Shown piece after piece: positions 1 to 10,549 of a stretch of 64,000 nt of DNA. Position numbers and translations under genes: made by a program. Position 1 is the first letter of the stretch. Every line of letters begins with the position of its first letter. This DNA comes from Mycolicibacterium moriokaense (GTDB lineage Bacteria > Actinomycetota > Actinomycetes > Mycobacteriales > Mycobacteriaceae), in NCBI RefSeq assembly GCF_003347205.1, contig NZ_QQBJ01000027.1, forward strand, positions 37,108 to 101,107, written 5' to 3'. The notes under the pieces are model-generated. The model was given only the letters and a program-made list of their open reading frames with translations, was not told the DNA's origin and ran no database searches.

Positions 1-475
1 CGGCAAGGATCTGGCGGGCGACAAAGGCCATTGTCTGCAATGTCGCGGTGTCGATCCACTGGGCATCATCGACGACGCAGACGATCGGCTGATCGCTGCT
101 GGCTTCAGCAAGCAGTGTCAAAACCGCAAAGCTGACCAGCAAGCGGTCCGGCGCGGCACCGTCCTCGAGGCCGAAGGCGACCCTCAGTGCGTTCGCCTGC
201 GGAACAGGCAAGCGGTCCACGAAGCCCATCAGCGGAGTACACAACTGTTGTAGCCCAGCGTATGCCAGCTCCATCTCGATCTCGGCACCGCTGATTTGCA
301 CAACGGCAAGGTCTGAAGCCCGCGCGATCGCATCGGCGAGCAGTGCCGTCTTCCCTATGCCCGCTTCGCCGCGAACGACGAGGACGCCGCCGGCGCCATC
401 CCGGGCCAAATCGAGCACAGCCGCCAGCCGTTGTTGTTCGCCTTCGCGGCCGAAGAGTATTGGTGCACTACCCAT
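1..475 (-). CDS. LuxR-family AAA-type regulator, partial (N-terminal 158 residues)
   Basis: The gene reads leftwards from an ATG at 475 and runs off the window edge, so only the N-terminal ATPase part is present. It begins MGSAPILFGREGEQQRLAAV and has a Walker A motif (GEAGIGKTALL) and a Walker B motif (VCVVDDAQWID). It is closely similar to the same region of the complete gene just upstream (493-3333), with matching segments such as QISG.E.E.ELAYA.LQQLC. It starts 18 bp after that gene's stop, so the two look co-transcribed. Such proteins (LAL/MalT-like) use an ATPase domain to control a C-terminal LuxR helix-turn-helix that binds DNA. The ligand cannot be told from sequence. Confidence 0.85.
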   Translation of the reverse strand, partial: MGSAPILFGREGEQQRLAAVLDLARDGAGGVLVVRGEAGIGKTALLADAIARASDLAVVQISGAEIEMELAYAGLQQLCTPLMGFVDRLPVPQANALRVAFGLEDGAAPDRLLVSFAVLTLLAEASSDQPIVCVVDDAQWIDTATLQTMAFVARQILA

Positions 476-492
476 CTCGAATTCGCTGCGGC

Positions 493-3333
493 TCAGCCGG
501 TCGCAATAGCCGTGCCGCGCAGTTCACGGCGAGACTTGATACCGAGTTTGGCGAAGATCTTCCGCAGGTGCCACTCGACGGTCCGTGGGCTGAGGAAGAG
601 CTGCCCGGCGATCTCGACGTTGGAAAGACCGGCCCGGGCCAACGCGGCAATCTGCTCCTCTTGTTTCGTCAATTCCGCTGTCGTCCCGGTACGTCCGACC
701 AGCACTGGCTCACCGATCGACTTCAACTCGCGACGTGTACGTCGGGCGAAGCCCTCCGCTCCAATCTGCGAGAACGCATCGTGCGCGATTCTCAGTTGGG
801 TTCGGCCGTCGGCCTTGCGTTTCTGGCGGCGTAGCCATTCGCCGTAGACCAGATGAGTTCTCGGCAGGTAAATCGCAAACGGACTGCGTCGCAGATGGAC
901 GATCGCCTCCTGGTAAGCCCGCTCCGCGGCAGGGCCCTCAGCTACCAGGGCTCTGGCTCGGGCGGCGAGACCGCGGGCGGTGTCGGTGTCGCAGACGTCT
1001 GCCTCGTCCACGAGCGAGCGGACAGCTTCGTCGGCGACGCCGTGCTCGCCGCATCGGACGGCGGCCTCGATCAGTTCTGTCAGTACGTGGGTATGCATGC
1101 CGATGTCGTCGTATTGCCTGGCCGAGGAGGCGGCATCGAGCGCCTGCCGGAATTGGCCCAGCCCGTTGCGCAGGATTGAATTCGCGTAGTGAGCACCGTT
1201 GATGTCGAAGCCTTCGCCACGCTCGGTAGCGAGCTTGACCGTGGCGTCGACGATCTCCTGGCAGTGCTGCTCCTCGCCGCGGTAGGCGGCGAGGTAGGCC
1301 CACACGCATCTGGGCATCGGGGCACTGGTCGCGGCCGTGATTGCGTCGGACTCGTTGAGCAGCATTGCCGCCCTCGAGAGGTCGCCGCACGAAACGGCGA
1401 TCCCGGCGGAGGTTTGCAGAGCTAGCGGCAATACGCTCAGGGCATTCGCGCTGCGCAGGTGGTCCAGCTGGTGCCGGGCAAGAGATAAGTAGGAGTCGAG
1501 GTCGGACACATCAAGGCAGACGCGGTGCGTGATGTCGTGCCACCTCGGATCGGCCGTTCCCTGGTTGACCTCATTTACGTACGCGGCGAGCGCCATCCCG
1601 AGTTTCGGCGCCGCCGCTCGGTGGCCGACGGTGAACCGGACGGTCAGCCCCTCGAGCAGGAGATCGACTGCGCGTGGCCGAATTATCTTGGGAGCTTTGG
1701 AAGCTTCCTTTGCGATGGCGGTTGCTGTTTTGCTCGCGTCCGAGGCGCACCGACCGACCAGAATCGCGGCCGTCAGTGCCTGCAGGTATGTCTCTCGGCA
1801 CAGTGCTGGATCCAGACCGGTCAGTCGTTCGGCCGCTGACAGCAGGAGCGCGGGTGCGTCGGCACCGCGGCTCGCGGCAAAGGCGATCTTGGCGCGAACG
1901 AGTTCCGCACGTGCGCAAACGAGTTCATCGGCTGAGCAGGCCTCGGCTTTGTCCACCATTGCGATTGCGGCTTGCGGTCGTCCCGCGTCGAGTTTGGTTT
2001 CTGCGGCGTCGAGCGCGCGAACAGCGCGATCGTTCGGCTGCGGGCTCAACTCGGCGGCGAGCGCGAGGAAGGCTGCGGCCGCGTCGGTGCCGCCCCTGCC
2101 GCGGGCACGTTGAGCTGACTGCACGAGGTCGAGCGCAATGCGGTCGTCGGGTGCGATCGCCGCTTTTGCCCCGTGCCATGCGCGATGATCATCTCCATCG
2201 GGGCTTCCGTCGATCGTGACGGCCAACGCCTTGTGTGCGCGACGTCGTTGAGCGGGCGTGGCGAGGTGGTAGACCGCGATTCGAGCGAGAGGGTGGCGGA
2301 AGTGTATGCCGTCGGTGTTCGTTATCAGACCTGTGTCCTCCGCGGCCGCGGCCGCATCGGGTGAGATACCCAGGTGGGCGGCAGCCGACCACAGCCAGTG
2401 ACGTCGTCCCGTCGACTCCGCCGCTGCGATGAGCAGCAAACTCATTGTGTCGGAGGGGAGTTGACGAATGCGTTGGGCGAAGGAGTGTTCAATCTTCGTC
2501 ACGGCCGATGCTGCCGTGACAAATCCATACCCGCCGGCCAGTTCGCCCGCGATCACGGCTTCACGCAACTCCGACAGGGCGAGCGGGTTACCGTTCGCCT
2601 CGGCGAGCAGGTTTTCCCGAATCCGCTCATCGAGCCGCCCCGGCAGGATCGTGGCGAGCAGCGAGCGAGCGCTTTCGGCGTCGAGGCCGCTCAACACAAG
2701 CTCGGGAAGCACGCTCAACTCGCGATCCCCGTCGCGGTCGCGCACTCCGAAGATGATCGACAAGCGTTCTGCGGCGATTCGACGTGCAGCGAAGACCAGT
2801 GCTTGCAGTGAGCCGGTGTCCACCCACTGGGCATCATCGATGATGCAGAGCGTGGGGCGCTCGGCGCTCGCCTCGGCGAGCAGCGTCAGCAGCGCCAGAT
2901 ATACGAGAATGCGGTCCGGCCGAGGGCCTTCCACAAGACCCAGGGCGACTCGCAGGGCCTTCGCCTGCGGAGGCGGCAACCTGTCGGTCAAACCGGCCAA
3001 AGGTGCGCAAAGCTGCTGTAGCGCCGCGTACGCCAACTCGATCTCTGCTTCTGTACCGCTGATCTGCAACACCCGGAAGTCGGTTGCCGTGGCCGCGATG
3101 TCTGCGAGCAATGCCGACTTCCCGATGCCGGCTTCGCCACGGACGACCAGAGTGCCGCTGCGCCCGGTCCGGGCATCGTCGAGCAGAGTTGCGAGAATTC
3201 GTTGTTCGCGTTGACGTCCGACCAAGTGAGCCGGGCGCGCAGCCGTAGTCACGATGCATATTGTCCCTGTTGATGCTTCGACGTGCAGGTCTTCAGCACA
3301 ACGAGACATCGGCGCGCTCATGCGCCCTGACAC
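493..3333 (-). CDS. Large AAA-type LuxR-family transcriptional regulator
   Basis: A 946-residue cytoplasmic regulator. The N-terminus has a Walker A motif (GEAGIGKSALL, about residues 66-76) and Walker B (LCIIDDAQWVD, about 165-175). A long helical middle part follows. The C-terminus carries a LuxR/GerE helix-turn-helix (about 885-940, with LSNVEIAGQLFLSPRTVEWH and a KLGIKSRREL end). This is the LAL/MalT-like layout in which ATP and ligand binding switch DNA binding. The start is uncertain: the part conserved with the neighbouring paralog begins near residue 35 (HLVGRQREQ), so a GTG at 3252 may be the real start. It is followed 17 bp later by the partial paralog at 1-475, pointing to a tandem duplication. 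Confidence 0.9.
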   Translation of the reverse strand: MSGRMSAPMSRCAEDLHVEASTGTICIVTTAARPAHLVGRQREQRILATLLDDARTGRSGTLVVRGEAGIGKSALLADIAATATDFRVLQISGTEAEIELAYAALQQLCAPLAGLTDRLPPPQAKALRVALGLVEGPRPDRILVYLALLTLLAEASAERPTLCIIDDAQWVDTGSLQALVFAARRIAAERLSIIFGVRDRDGDRELSVLPELVLSGLDAESARSLLATILPGRLDERIRENLLAEANGNPLALSELREAVIAGELAGGYGFVTAASAVTKIEHSFAQRIRQLPSDTMSLLLIAAAESTGRRHWLWSAAAHLGISPDAAAAAEDTGLITNTDGIHFRHPLARIAVYHLATPAQRRRAHKALAVTIDGSPDGDDHRAWHGAKAAIAPDDRIALDLVQSAQRARGRGGTDAAAAFLALAAELSPQPNDRAVRALDAAETKLDAGRPQAAIAMVDKAEACSADELVCARAELVRAKIAFAASRGADAPALLLSAAERLTGLDPALCRETYLQALTAAILVGRCASDASKTATAIAKEASKAPKIIRPRAVDLLLEGLTVRFTVGHRAAAPKLGMALAAYVNEVNQGTADPRWHDITHRVCLDVSDLDSYLSLARHQLDHLRSANALSVLPLALQTSAGIAVSCGDLSRAAMLLNESDAITAATSAPMPRCVWAYLAAYRGEEQHCQEIVDATVKLATERGEGFDINGAHYANSILRNGLGQFRQALDAASSARQYDDIGMHTHVLTELIEAAVRCGEHGVADEAVRSLVDEADVCDTDTARGLAARARALVAEGPAAERAYQEAIVHLRRSPFAIYLPRTHLVYGEWLRRQKRKADGRTQLRIAHDAFSQIGAEGFARRTRRELKSIGEPVLVGRTGTTAELTKQEEQIAALARAGLSNVEIAGQLFLSPRTVEWHLRKIFAKLGIKSRRELRGTAIATG

Positions 3334-3381
3334 TTTGCTGACAACGACAGTCCCGACTCGGCAGCCGTGACCCTTTGACGC

Positions 3382-4275
3382 TCACGCGATGGGTGAAGCC
3401 TGGTAGCCGTCGCCATCGAACAGGACGTGTGCCAATTCTCGGTAGCCGGGCATCGGGCTCGTTCCGTCGGCGGTCAGGATCTGCATCCCGACGTGGTCGG
3501 CGCCCGCATCCAGATGCCTGTGCAGGCTCTCAGCGACGAATTCGGCGGTGCCGTGCGGCACCAGGTCGTCGATGAGGCGGTCGCTGCCTGTACCGGCGAG
3601 GTCGGCATCGGTGTAGCCGTAGCGGCGCAGGTTGTTGGTGTAGTTTCTCAACGAGAGATACGGATCGGATACGAAGGCCCGGGCGATCTTTCGCGCGGCA
3701 TCGGGATCGGGGTCCAACACCACGGTTTGTTCGGGGGCGATCACCACTTCCGGTCCGAGCAAGGTACGGGCCTCGCGGGTGTGTTCGGGAATCACCAGAT
3801 ACGGATGTGTGCCCAGCGTCCGGTCGGCAGCCAGTCGCAGAGCCCGCGGTCCGAGCGCCGCCAGGATCCGTCCGTCGACCGGAACCCCCGCGGCGTCGAG
3901 TTGATCCAGGTAGTCGACCATCGTGGCGTACGGCGTGCGGTAGGTGGCGACCGCCTCGGGGTGGCCGATGCCGATGCCCAGCAGGAAGCGATTCCCGTAG
4001 GTCGAGACGAGCCTGCGGTAGGAGGTGGCGACGGTCGCGGGATCGTTGGTCCACATGTTCACGATCGCGGTGGCCACGACGATCGAGTCGGTGGCTTCGA
4101 GGATCTTCTCGACCGGGGCGAGATCGGCCACCGAGGCCGTGCCCAGCCCCAGCCACACTGTCGGATAGCCCAATTGTTCGGCTTCGACGGCGAATTCGGT
4201 GCGGGCCGCGTCGCCATAGCCTGGGTGGAGCCAGGCGCCGAACCCGCCGAGACGGGTTCGCAGCGGCGTGTTCAT
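3382..4275 (-). CDS. LLM-class (luciferase-like) F420-dependent oxidoreductase
   Basis: A 297-residue TIM-barrel flavin/F420-type oxidoreductase. The start MNTPLRTRLGGFGAWLHPGY is chosen because its ATG overlaps the stop of the upstream SnoaL-like gene as ATGA, a sign of translational coupling. Family features include LGYPTVWLGLG near the N-terminus, VVATAIVNMWTNDP, and the LLGIGIGHPEAV segment typical of LLM-class enzymes. Mycobacteria have many such enzymes using cofactor F420, but the substrate cannot be told here. With the SnoaL-like gene it forms a two-gene unit divergent from an HxlR regulator, so it is probably controlled by that protein. Confidence 0.88.
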   Translation of the reverse strand: MNTPLRTRLGGFGAWLHPGYGDAARTEFAVEAEQLGYPTVWLGLGTASVADLAPVEKILEATDSIVVATAIVNMWTNDPATVATSYRRLVSTYGNRFLLGIGIGHPEAVATYRTPYATMVDYLDQLDAAGVPVDGRILAALGPRALRLAADRTLGTHPYLVIPEHTREARTLLGPEVVIAPEQTVVLDPDPDAARKIARAFVSDPYLSLRNYTNNLRRYGYTDADLAGTGSDRLIDDLVPHGTAEFVAESLHRHLDAGADHVGMQILTADGTSPMPGYRELAHVLFDGDGYQASPIA

Positions 4276-4652
4276 GACGTCGCCGGCACGATGCGCAGGT
4301 CGACGATGTGGTTGTCGCGGATGGTGAAGCTGTTGATCAGATCGACCTCCCCGCCGGGGAAGTCGCCCTGCAGGTGCAGGGTCACGCCGTAGCGCTGCGC
4401 GCCGTCGGCGTCGGGAAGCGCAGACCATCGCGTGAGCGTGGACGTGTACTCGAAGGCGGTGTCGACGTCTTCGCGCCAGCGACGGATCTCGGCCCGTCCG
4501 CGCCGATGTTTGCCCTCGTCGAAGACCGTGGCGTCGTCGCTGAAACACGCGACGATGGCGTCCAGGTCACGCTTCTCGGACGCGGCGAGGTAGTCCGATA
4601 TCACGTGCGGCAGGGTCGAATTCGGTGCCGGCGGCGGCGACTTCGTGGTCAC
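4272..4652 (-). CDS. SnoaL-like (NTF2-fold) protein
   Basis: A 126-residue protein of the SnoaL/NTF2-like fold, shown by the pattern ISDYLAASEKRDLDAIVACF then DDATVFDEGKHRRGRAEIRRW and the final INSFTIRDNHIVDLRIVPATS. These small barrels act as isomerases, hydrolases or binding proteins; no catalytic role can be assigned. It is the first gene of a leftward pair, its TGA overlapping the ATG of the LLM oxidoreductase. The gene starts 70 bp from the divergent HxlR gene, and the spacer holds two tandem palindromes (4675-4713) likely to control both directions. Confidence 0.85.
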   Translation of the reverse strand: MTTKSPPPAPNSTLPHVISDYLAASEKRDLDAIVACFSDDATVFDEGKHRRGRAEIRRWREDVDTAFEYTSTLTRWSALPDADGAQRYGVTLHLQGDFPGGEVDLINSFTIRDNHIVDLRIVPATS

Positions 4653-4674
4653 GTGATCCTCCAGGGGTAGAGTT

Positions 4675-4713
4675 ACTTCTGAAAATGAAGTTAGTAACTT
4701 CTGATTTAGAAGT
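4675..4713. promoter_or_regulatory. Twin 17-bp palindromes, probable HxlR operator
   Basis: Two tandem copies of ACTTC-N7-GAAGT sit between the divergent genes: ACTTCTGAAAATGAAGT (4675-4691) and ACTTCTGATTTAGAAGT (4697-4713). Their centres are 22 bp apart, about two helical turns, so two dimers could bind on the same face. HxlR proteins commonly bind short inverted repeats in front of their own and neighbouring genes; which protein binds here is inferred. Confidence 0.65.
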
Positions 4714-4722
4714 CAAGGTGAA

Positions 4723-5247
4723 ATGATGACCGACGAGATCCGACCCGAGGACCGGGAGTGCCCGCTTTCGGCGACGCTGGGGCTGGTCGGCGACTGGTGG
4801 ACGTTGCTGATCCTGCACGACGCCTTTGACGGCTACAGCCGCTTCGACGAGTTCCAGGACAACTTGGGAGTCTCGTCGAGCCTCTTGTCCGGCAGGTTGA
4901 AGCGGCTGGTCGAGGCGGGGATCTTCGAGCGACGCCCTTATCAGTCGAAACCCGTTCGGCACGAATATGTTCTGACCAATCTCGGCCGTTCGCTGCGTCC
5001 GGTGATCGTCTCGCTGGCCGCGTGGGGCAATGCGCGGCTGGACCCCGCCCAACGGAGCATGGTCCTCGTGGACGCCGAGACCGGGGCGGAGGCCGATCCG
5101 GTGATGGTCGACCGCGCCACCGGCCGGCGGGTGGACGGGCCCGAGTTCGTCTTCACCGCGGGCCCGGCCGCCAGCAAGCCGTTCCGCGACCGGTACGCCG
5201 GGCGGCCCGCACTGGTCCACAGTCCCTCGACCACTCACAGTGGGTGA
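4723..5247 (+). CDS. HxlR-family winged-helix transcriptional regulator
   Basis: A 174-residue HxlR/MarR-like regulator. The N-terminus has the HxlR signature (CPLSATLGLVGDWWTLLILHDAF, Cys near residue 9), followed by the winged-helix recognition part (GVSSSLLSGRLKRLVEAGIFERRPY) and a beta wing (RHEYVLTNLGRSLRPVI). The cysteine could serve redox or electrophile sensing as in some family members; this is inference. The extra C-terminal tail (about residues 110-174) is longer than the usual 110-120 residues. ATGATG gives two possible starts; AAGG at 4715-4718 is better spaced for the second (4726). It is divergent from the SnoaL/LLM pair. Confidence 0.9.
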   Translation: MMTDEIRPEDRECPLSATLGLVGDWWTLLILHDAFDGYSRFDEFQDNLGVSSSLLSGRLKRLVEAGIFERRPYQSKPVRHEYVLTNLGRSLRPVIVSLAAWGNARLDPAQRSMVLVDAETGAEADPVMVDRATGRRVDGPEFVFTAGPAASKPFRDRYAGRPALVHSPSTTHSG

Positions 5248-5342
5248 CTCAACCGTATGGGGGTGTGATGCGAACCCGGCGCGCTGCCGACGCCACCGAG
5301 ACAATGCTGAACACGGTCCCGGTTTGGACTCGCGATGCCCGC

Positions 5343-5369
5343 GGGAACAAACCGTGCGGACCCGCCGTT
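5343..5369 (+). promoter_or_regulatory. SigH-type promoter upstream of dnaK
   Basis: GGGAACA (5343-5349), a 16-bp spacer, then CGTT (5366-5369) matches the mycobacterial SigH (and SigE-like) promoter form GGAAC..CGTT. The same pattern with the same spacing occurs before clpB. Transcription would start near 5376, giving a leader of about 115 nt that includes the HspR site. Confidence 0.6.
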
Positions 5370-5384
5370 GACCCATTCGACCAA

Positions 5385-5405
5385 GTTGAGTCGATCAGAC
5401 TCAAG
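5385..5405. promoter_or_regulatory. HAIR element (HspR operator) upstream of dnaK
   Basis: GTTGAGT-N7-ACTCAAG differs by one base from the known HspR-associated inverted repeat CTTGAGT-N7-ACTCAAG. It lies about 10-30 bp downstream of the predicted SigH start point and 85 bp before dnaK. HspR encoded at the end of this operon would bind here and close a negative feedback loop with DnaK as co-repressor, as described in Streptomyces and M. tuberculosis. Confidence 0.8.
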
Positions 5406-5489
5406 TCTGGCTTGACACGAGACCGTGGCAAGGAGCAGGCTTGAGCGCGGTCCACTCAGACCACAACAAAGCTATTCAGGAGGATAACC

Positions 5490-7360
<1,871 letters not shown>

Positions 7361-7364
<4 letters not shown>

Positions 7365-7993
7365 GTTCACACGATCCGCACGAGCCGGTGACCGTCACCG
7401 ACAAACGGCGAGTCGACCCCGTCACGGGTGAAGTCCGTGAGCAGGCTTCCGGGTCGGCCCCCAGTGGGCCGGCACCGGGGCCGTTCGAGGGGGAGTCGCC
7501 CGAAGAGGCGGGCAAGGCGGCCGAACTGCTGGCCGACCTGCAACGCGTACAGGCCGACTTCGCCAACTACCGCAAGCGGGCGCTACGCGACCAGCAGCTG
7601 ACCGCCGACCGGGCCAAGGCCTCGGTCATCGCGCAGCTGCTGGGCGTGCTCGACGACCTGGACCGGGCCCGCAGCCACGGGGACCTGGAGTCCGGCCCGT
7701 TGAAGTCGGTCGCCGACAAACTGGTGACCGCCCTTGAGGGGCTTGGGCTTTCAGGTTTCGGCAACGAGGGCGACGAGTTCGACCCCGCGCTGCACGAAGC
7801 CGTCCAGCACGAGGGCGAGGGGACCCATCCCATCGTCGGCACCGTGATGCGGCGCGGTTACAGGGTCGGCGACCAGGTGGTGCGTCACGCCCTCGTCGGC
7901 GTGGTCGACACGGTGCCCGACGACGGTGAAACCGCCGACAATTCCGACGCTGCGCCCGAACAGGACGCAGAATCAATCGAGCAGGACACTTAG
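7361..7993 (+). CDS. grpE: GrpE nucleotide exchange factor
   Basis: A 210-residue cytoplasmic co-chaperone that releases ADP from DnaK. It starts at a GTG overlapping the dnaK stop (GTGA). A disordered acidic N-terminus is followed by the long coiled-coil helix ([25 protein letters not shown], about residues 47-72) and the family motif [35 protein letters not shown] in the beta domain. Length is close to that of other mycobacterial GrpE proteins. It is translationally coupled to dnaK. Confidence 0.98.
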
Positions 7994-8014
7994 AGAGCAA
8001 GGAGGTGACGCGGA

Positions 8015-9202
8015 ATGGCCCAGCGCGAATGGGTCGAAAAGGACTTCTACAAGGAGCTCGGCGTCTCCTCTGACGCCAGCGCCGACGAGATCAAGCGGGC
8101 CGCCCGCAAGATCCTCGCCGAGAACCATCCCGACCGCAATCCCGGTAACGCCGCGGCCGAGGAGCGCTACAAGGCGGCATCCGAGGCCAAAGAGGTGCTC
8201 ACCGACGCCACGAAGCGCAAGGAGTACGACGAAACCCGCCGGCTGTTCGCAGGCGGTGGGTTCGGTCGTGGCCGGTATGGCAATTTCGGCGGCGGTGGCG
8301 GCAACTTCACCGGATTCGGTTCCGACGGAGCCGAATTCAATTTGAACGACCTGTTCGACGCTGCCGGTCAGACCGGCGGCGCGAACATCGGTGACCTGTT
8401 CGGTGGGCTGTTCGGCCGTGGTGCCCAGCAGGCGCGACCCAGCAGACCGCGCCGCGGCAACGATCTCGAGACCGAGACGGAGCTGTCGTTCATGGAGGCC
8501 ACCAAGGGCGTGGCGATGCCGCTGCGGCTGACCAGCCCGGCGCCCTGCACCAACTGCCACGGCAGCGGGGCACGTCCGGGCACCAGCCCGAAGGTGTGCC
8601 CGAACTGCAACGGCGCGGGTGTCGTCAACCGCAACCAGGGCGCGTTCGGCTTCTCGGAGCCGTGCACCGAGTGCCGCGGGAGCGGCTCGATCATCGAGCA
8701 CCCGTGCGACGAGTGCCACGGCACCGGCGTCACCACCCGCACCCGCACCATCAACGTCCGGATCCCACCCGGCGTTGAGGACGGGCAGCGCATCCGGCTC
8801 CCCGGACAGGGTGAGGCCGGCCTGCGTGGCGCACCATCCGGCGACCTCTATGTCACCGTGCATGTGAAGCCGGACAAGGTGTTCGGCCGCGACGGCGACG
8901 ATCTCACCGTCGCCGTTCCGGTGAGCTTCAGCGAACTCGCCTTGGGCACAACGCTTTCGGTGCCGACGCTGGAGGGCAAGGTCGGCGTGCGCGTGCCGAA
9001 GGGCACGTCCGACGGCAGGATCCTGCGGGTGCGCGGGCGCGGCGTGCCGAAGCGCTCCGGTGGACACGGCGACCTGTTGGTCACCGTGAAGGTGGCGGTG
9101 CCGCCGAAGCTCGAGGGTGAGGCCGCCGAAGCGCTCGAGACCTACGCGAAGGCCGAGCGGGCCAGCGGATTCGATCCGCGGGCCGGATGGGCCGGTGCGT
9201 GA
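8015..9202 (+). CDS. dnaJ: Chaperone protein DnaJ (DnaJ1)
   Basis: A 395-residue Hsp40 with all type I parts: a J domain with the HPD motif (ENHPDRNPG, near residue 40), a Gly/Phe-rich stretch (about 75-100), four zinc-binding CxxCxGxG repeats (CTNCHGSG, CPNCNGAG, CTECRGSG, CDECHGTG, about 170-240) and the C-terminal substrate-binding domain. It stimulates the DnaK ATPase and delivers clients. A full-length Shine-Dalgarno AAGGAGGTGA (7999-8008) precedes the ATG at ideal spacing. As third gene of the chaperone operon it corresponds to dnaJ1 of M. tuberculosis. Confidence 0.98.
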   Translation: MAQREWVEKDFYKELGVSSDASADEIKRAARKILAENHPDRNPGNAAAEERYKAASEAKEVLTDATKRKEYDETRRLFAGGGFGRGRYGNFGGGGGNFTGFGSDGAEFNLNDLFDAAGQTGGANIGDLFGGLFGRGAQQARPSRPRRGNDLETETELSFMEATKGVAMPLRLTSPAPCTNCHGSGARPGTSPKVCPNCNGAGVVNRNQGAFGFSEPCTECRGSGSIIEHPCDECHGTGVTTRTRTINVRIPPGVEDGQRIRLPGQGEAGLRGAPSGDLYVTVHVKPDKVFGRDGDDLTVAVPVSFSELALGTTLSVPTLEGKVGVRVPKGTSDGRILRVRGRGVPKRSGGHGDLLVTVKVAVPPKLEGEAAEALETYAKAERASGFDPRAGWAGA

Positions 9203-9233
9203 TGAGCGCTTGCGCGAAGAACCGAGGGCTCTG

Positions 9234-9623
9234 ATGGCCAAGCGACCGGACGACCGCGAGTCGGCCAGGACGTTCCTGATCTCCGTCGCCGCCGAGCTGG
9301 CGGGCATGCACGCGCAGACGCTGCGCACGTATGACCGCCTGGGCTTGGTCAGCCCGCGACGGAGCTCGGGCGGTGGGCGCCGCTACTCGCAGCGCGACGT
9401 CGACCTGCTCCGCGAGGTGCAGCGGCTGTCTCAGGACGAGGGCGTCAACCTGGCGGGCATCAAGCGCATCATCGAACTGACCAACCAGGTGGAGGCACTC
9501 CAGTCCCGGCTGACCGAACTGGTCGCCGAAGTGGAACAGCTGCGCGCAGGCAAGAGCCGTGACGTGGCCGTCGTGCCGAAGAGCACTGCGTTGGTGGTCT
9601 GGCAGCCGCGGCGGAAGCGCTAG
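9234..9623 (+). CDS. hspR: Heat-shock repressor HspR (MerR family)
   Basis: A 129-residue MerR-family repressor. The N-terminal winged helix-turn-helix is clear (ISVAAELAGMHAQTLRTYDR then GLVSPRRSSGGGRRYSQRDVDLL), followed by a coiled coil (IELTNQVEALQSRLTELVAEVEQLRAG, about 75-105). The start MAKRPDDRES is chosen because residues before it are low-complexity out-of-family sequence overlapping dnaJ. HspR binds HAIR repeats; such sites are seen before dnaK (5385) and clpB (16921), so it represses its own operon and clpB. Its TAG shares the four bases CTAG with the stop of the convergent aldose epimerase gene. Confidence 0.97.
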   Translation: MAKRPDDRESARTFLISVAAELAGMHAQTLRTYDRLGLVSPRRSSGGGRRYSQRDVDLLREVQRLSQDEGVNLAGIKRIIELTNQVEALQSRLTELVAEVEQLRAGKSRDVAVVPKSTALVVWQPRRKR

Positions 9624-10537
9624 GCGATGGTGATCGAGAAGCGCAGCGTCTCCGGCTTGCTCGCGGCCGATCGGTAGTCCCCGCGGGTCAGCGCGTCGGT
9701 GGTGGCGGCCATCGGTTCGATGGCCACCAGGTCGTCGCTCGGCGGGGCGAACAACTGCGCTGCGGGATACCCGCTTTCGAACGCCACCCGTATTTTTCGG
9801 TGGCCGCCCTCGATCGTGAAGACGGCGCCGTCGGGCACCGTGTCGAACCCGTCGTCGTACGTGGCGCCCTTCAACGGCGTCGCGCCGCCCGACCAGTCCT
9901 CGGTTTCCCCGGACGGCAGCCCGCGATCATCGACGCAGAGTCGCCGCATGCGGGGTGTGGTGAGGGTCCAGTCGTCGCGCGGTACGCCGGGCAACTGGAA
10001 GTACGGGTGGTAGCCGAAGCACAGCGGCACCGCCGCCGCCGTCGTGGGGCGCACCGTCGTCGCGACGGTCAGCGTCCGGTCGGCCAGTGTGATCGCCTGC
10101 GTGAGCACGTGCGGGAACGGGAACGACGCCAGCAGTCGCGGGGTGCCGCCGTAGTCGAGGACAGCGGTCAGCGCGTTGTCCGACTTCGCCGTGACCAACC
10201 ACCCGGGGTAGGCCGCCAGCACTCCATGAATGGGCAGACCGTGCTCGTCGGGGCGCACGCCACCCCTGCCGACCGTCAGCGAAACGGCGCCGCCGTCGAT
10301 GTCATAGGTGTTGGCGCTCAACCTGTTTGCCCATGGGTAGAGGATCGGGATCCCCATCGTCTTGCCGTTGGTGACATAGGCCTCCAGCCCGCGGCGCTGG
10401 CCCAGGTATTCGACGCCGTCGTCGGCCAACGACGTACAGATCATTCCCGCGTCGGGGACATAGGTGGCGGCAAGTGGGGACGACGGGTCACGAAGCGTGA
10501 CGGATTCGAACTCCGGCATATCGCTCGATCCTGCCAT
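9620..10537 (-). CDS. Aldose 1-epimerase family protein
   Basis: A 305-residue galactose mutarotase-like protein that should interconvert alpha and beta forms of an aldose or a hexose phosphate. Family features: NGKTMGIPILYPWANRLSANTYDIDGG near residues 52-80 (substrate loop with the conserved NR), HGLPIHGVLAAYPGW (catalytic His region), and LCFGYHPYFQLPG (second catalytic His). The first codon is ATG; a second ATG six codons on (MPEFESVTL) is an equally good start. It converges on hspR with overlapping stop codons, so there is no room for a separate terminator. Confidence 0.85.
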   Translation of the reverse strand: MAGSSDMPEFESVTLRDPSSPLAATYVPDAGMICTSLADDGVEYLGQRRGLEAYVTNGKTMGIPILYPWANRLSANTYDIDGGAVSLTVGRGGVRPDEHGLPIHGVLAAYPGWLVTAKSDNALTAVLDYGGTPRLLASFPFPHVLTQAITLADRTLTVATTVRPTTAAAVPLCFGYHPYFQLPGVPRDDWTLTTPRMRRLCVDDRGLPSGETEDWSGGATPLKGATYDDGFDTVPDGAVFTIEGGHRKIRVAFESGYPAAQLFAPPSDDLVAIEPMAATTDALTRGDYRSAASKPETLRFSITIA

Positions 10538-10549
10538 GCGGTGTCCGCC

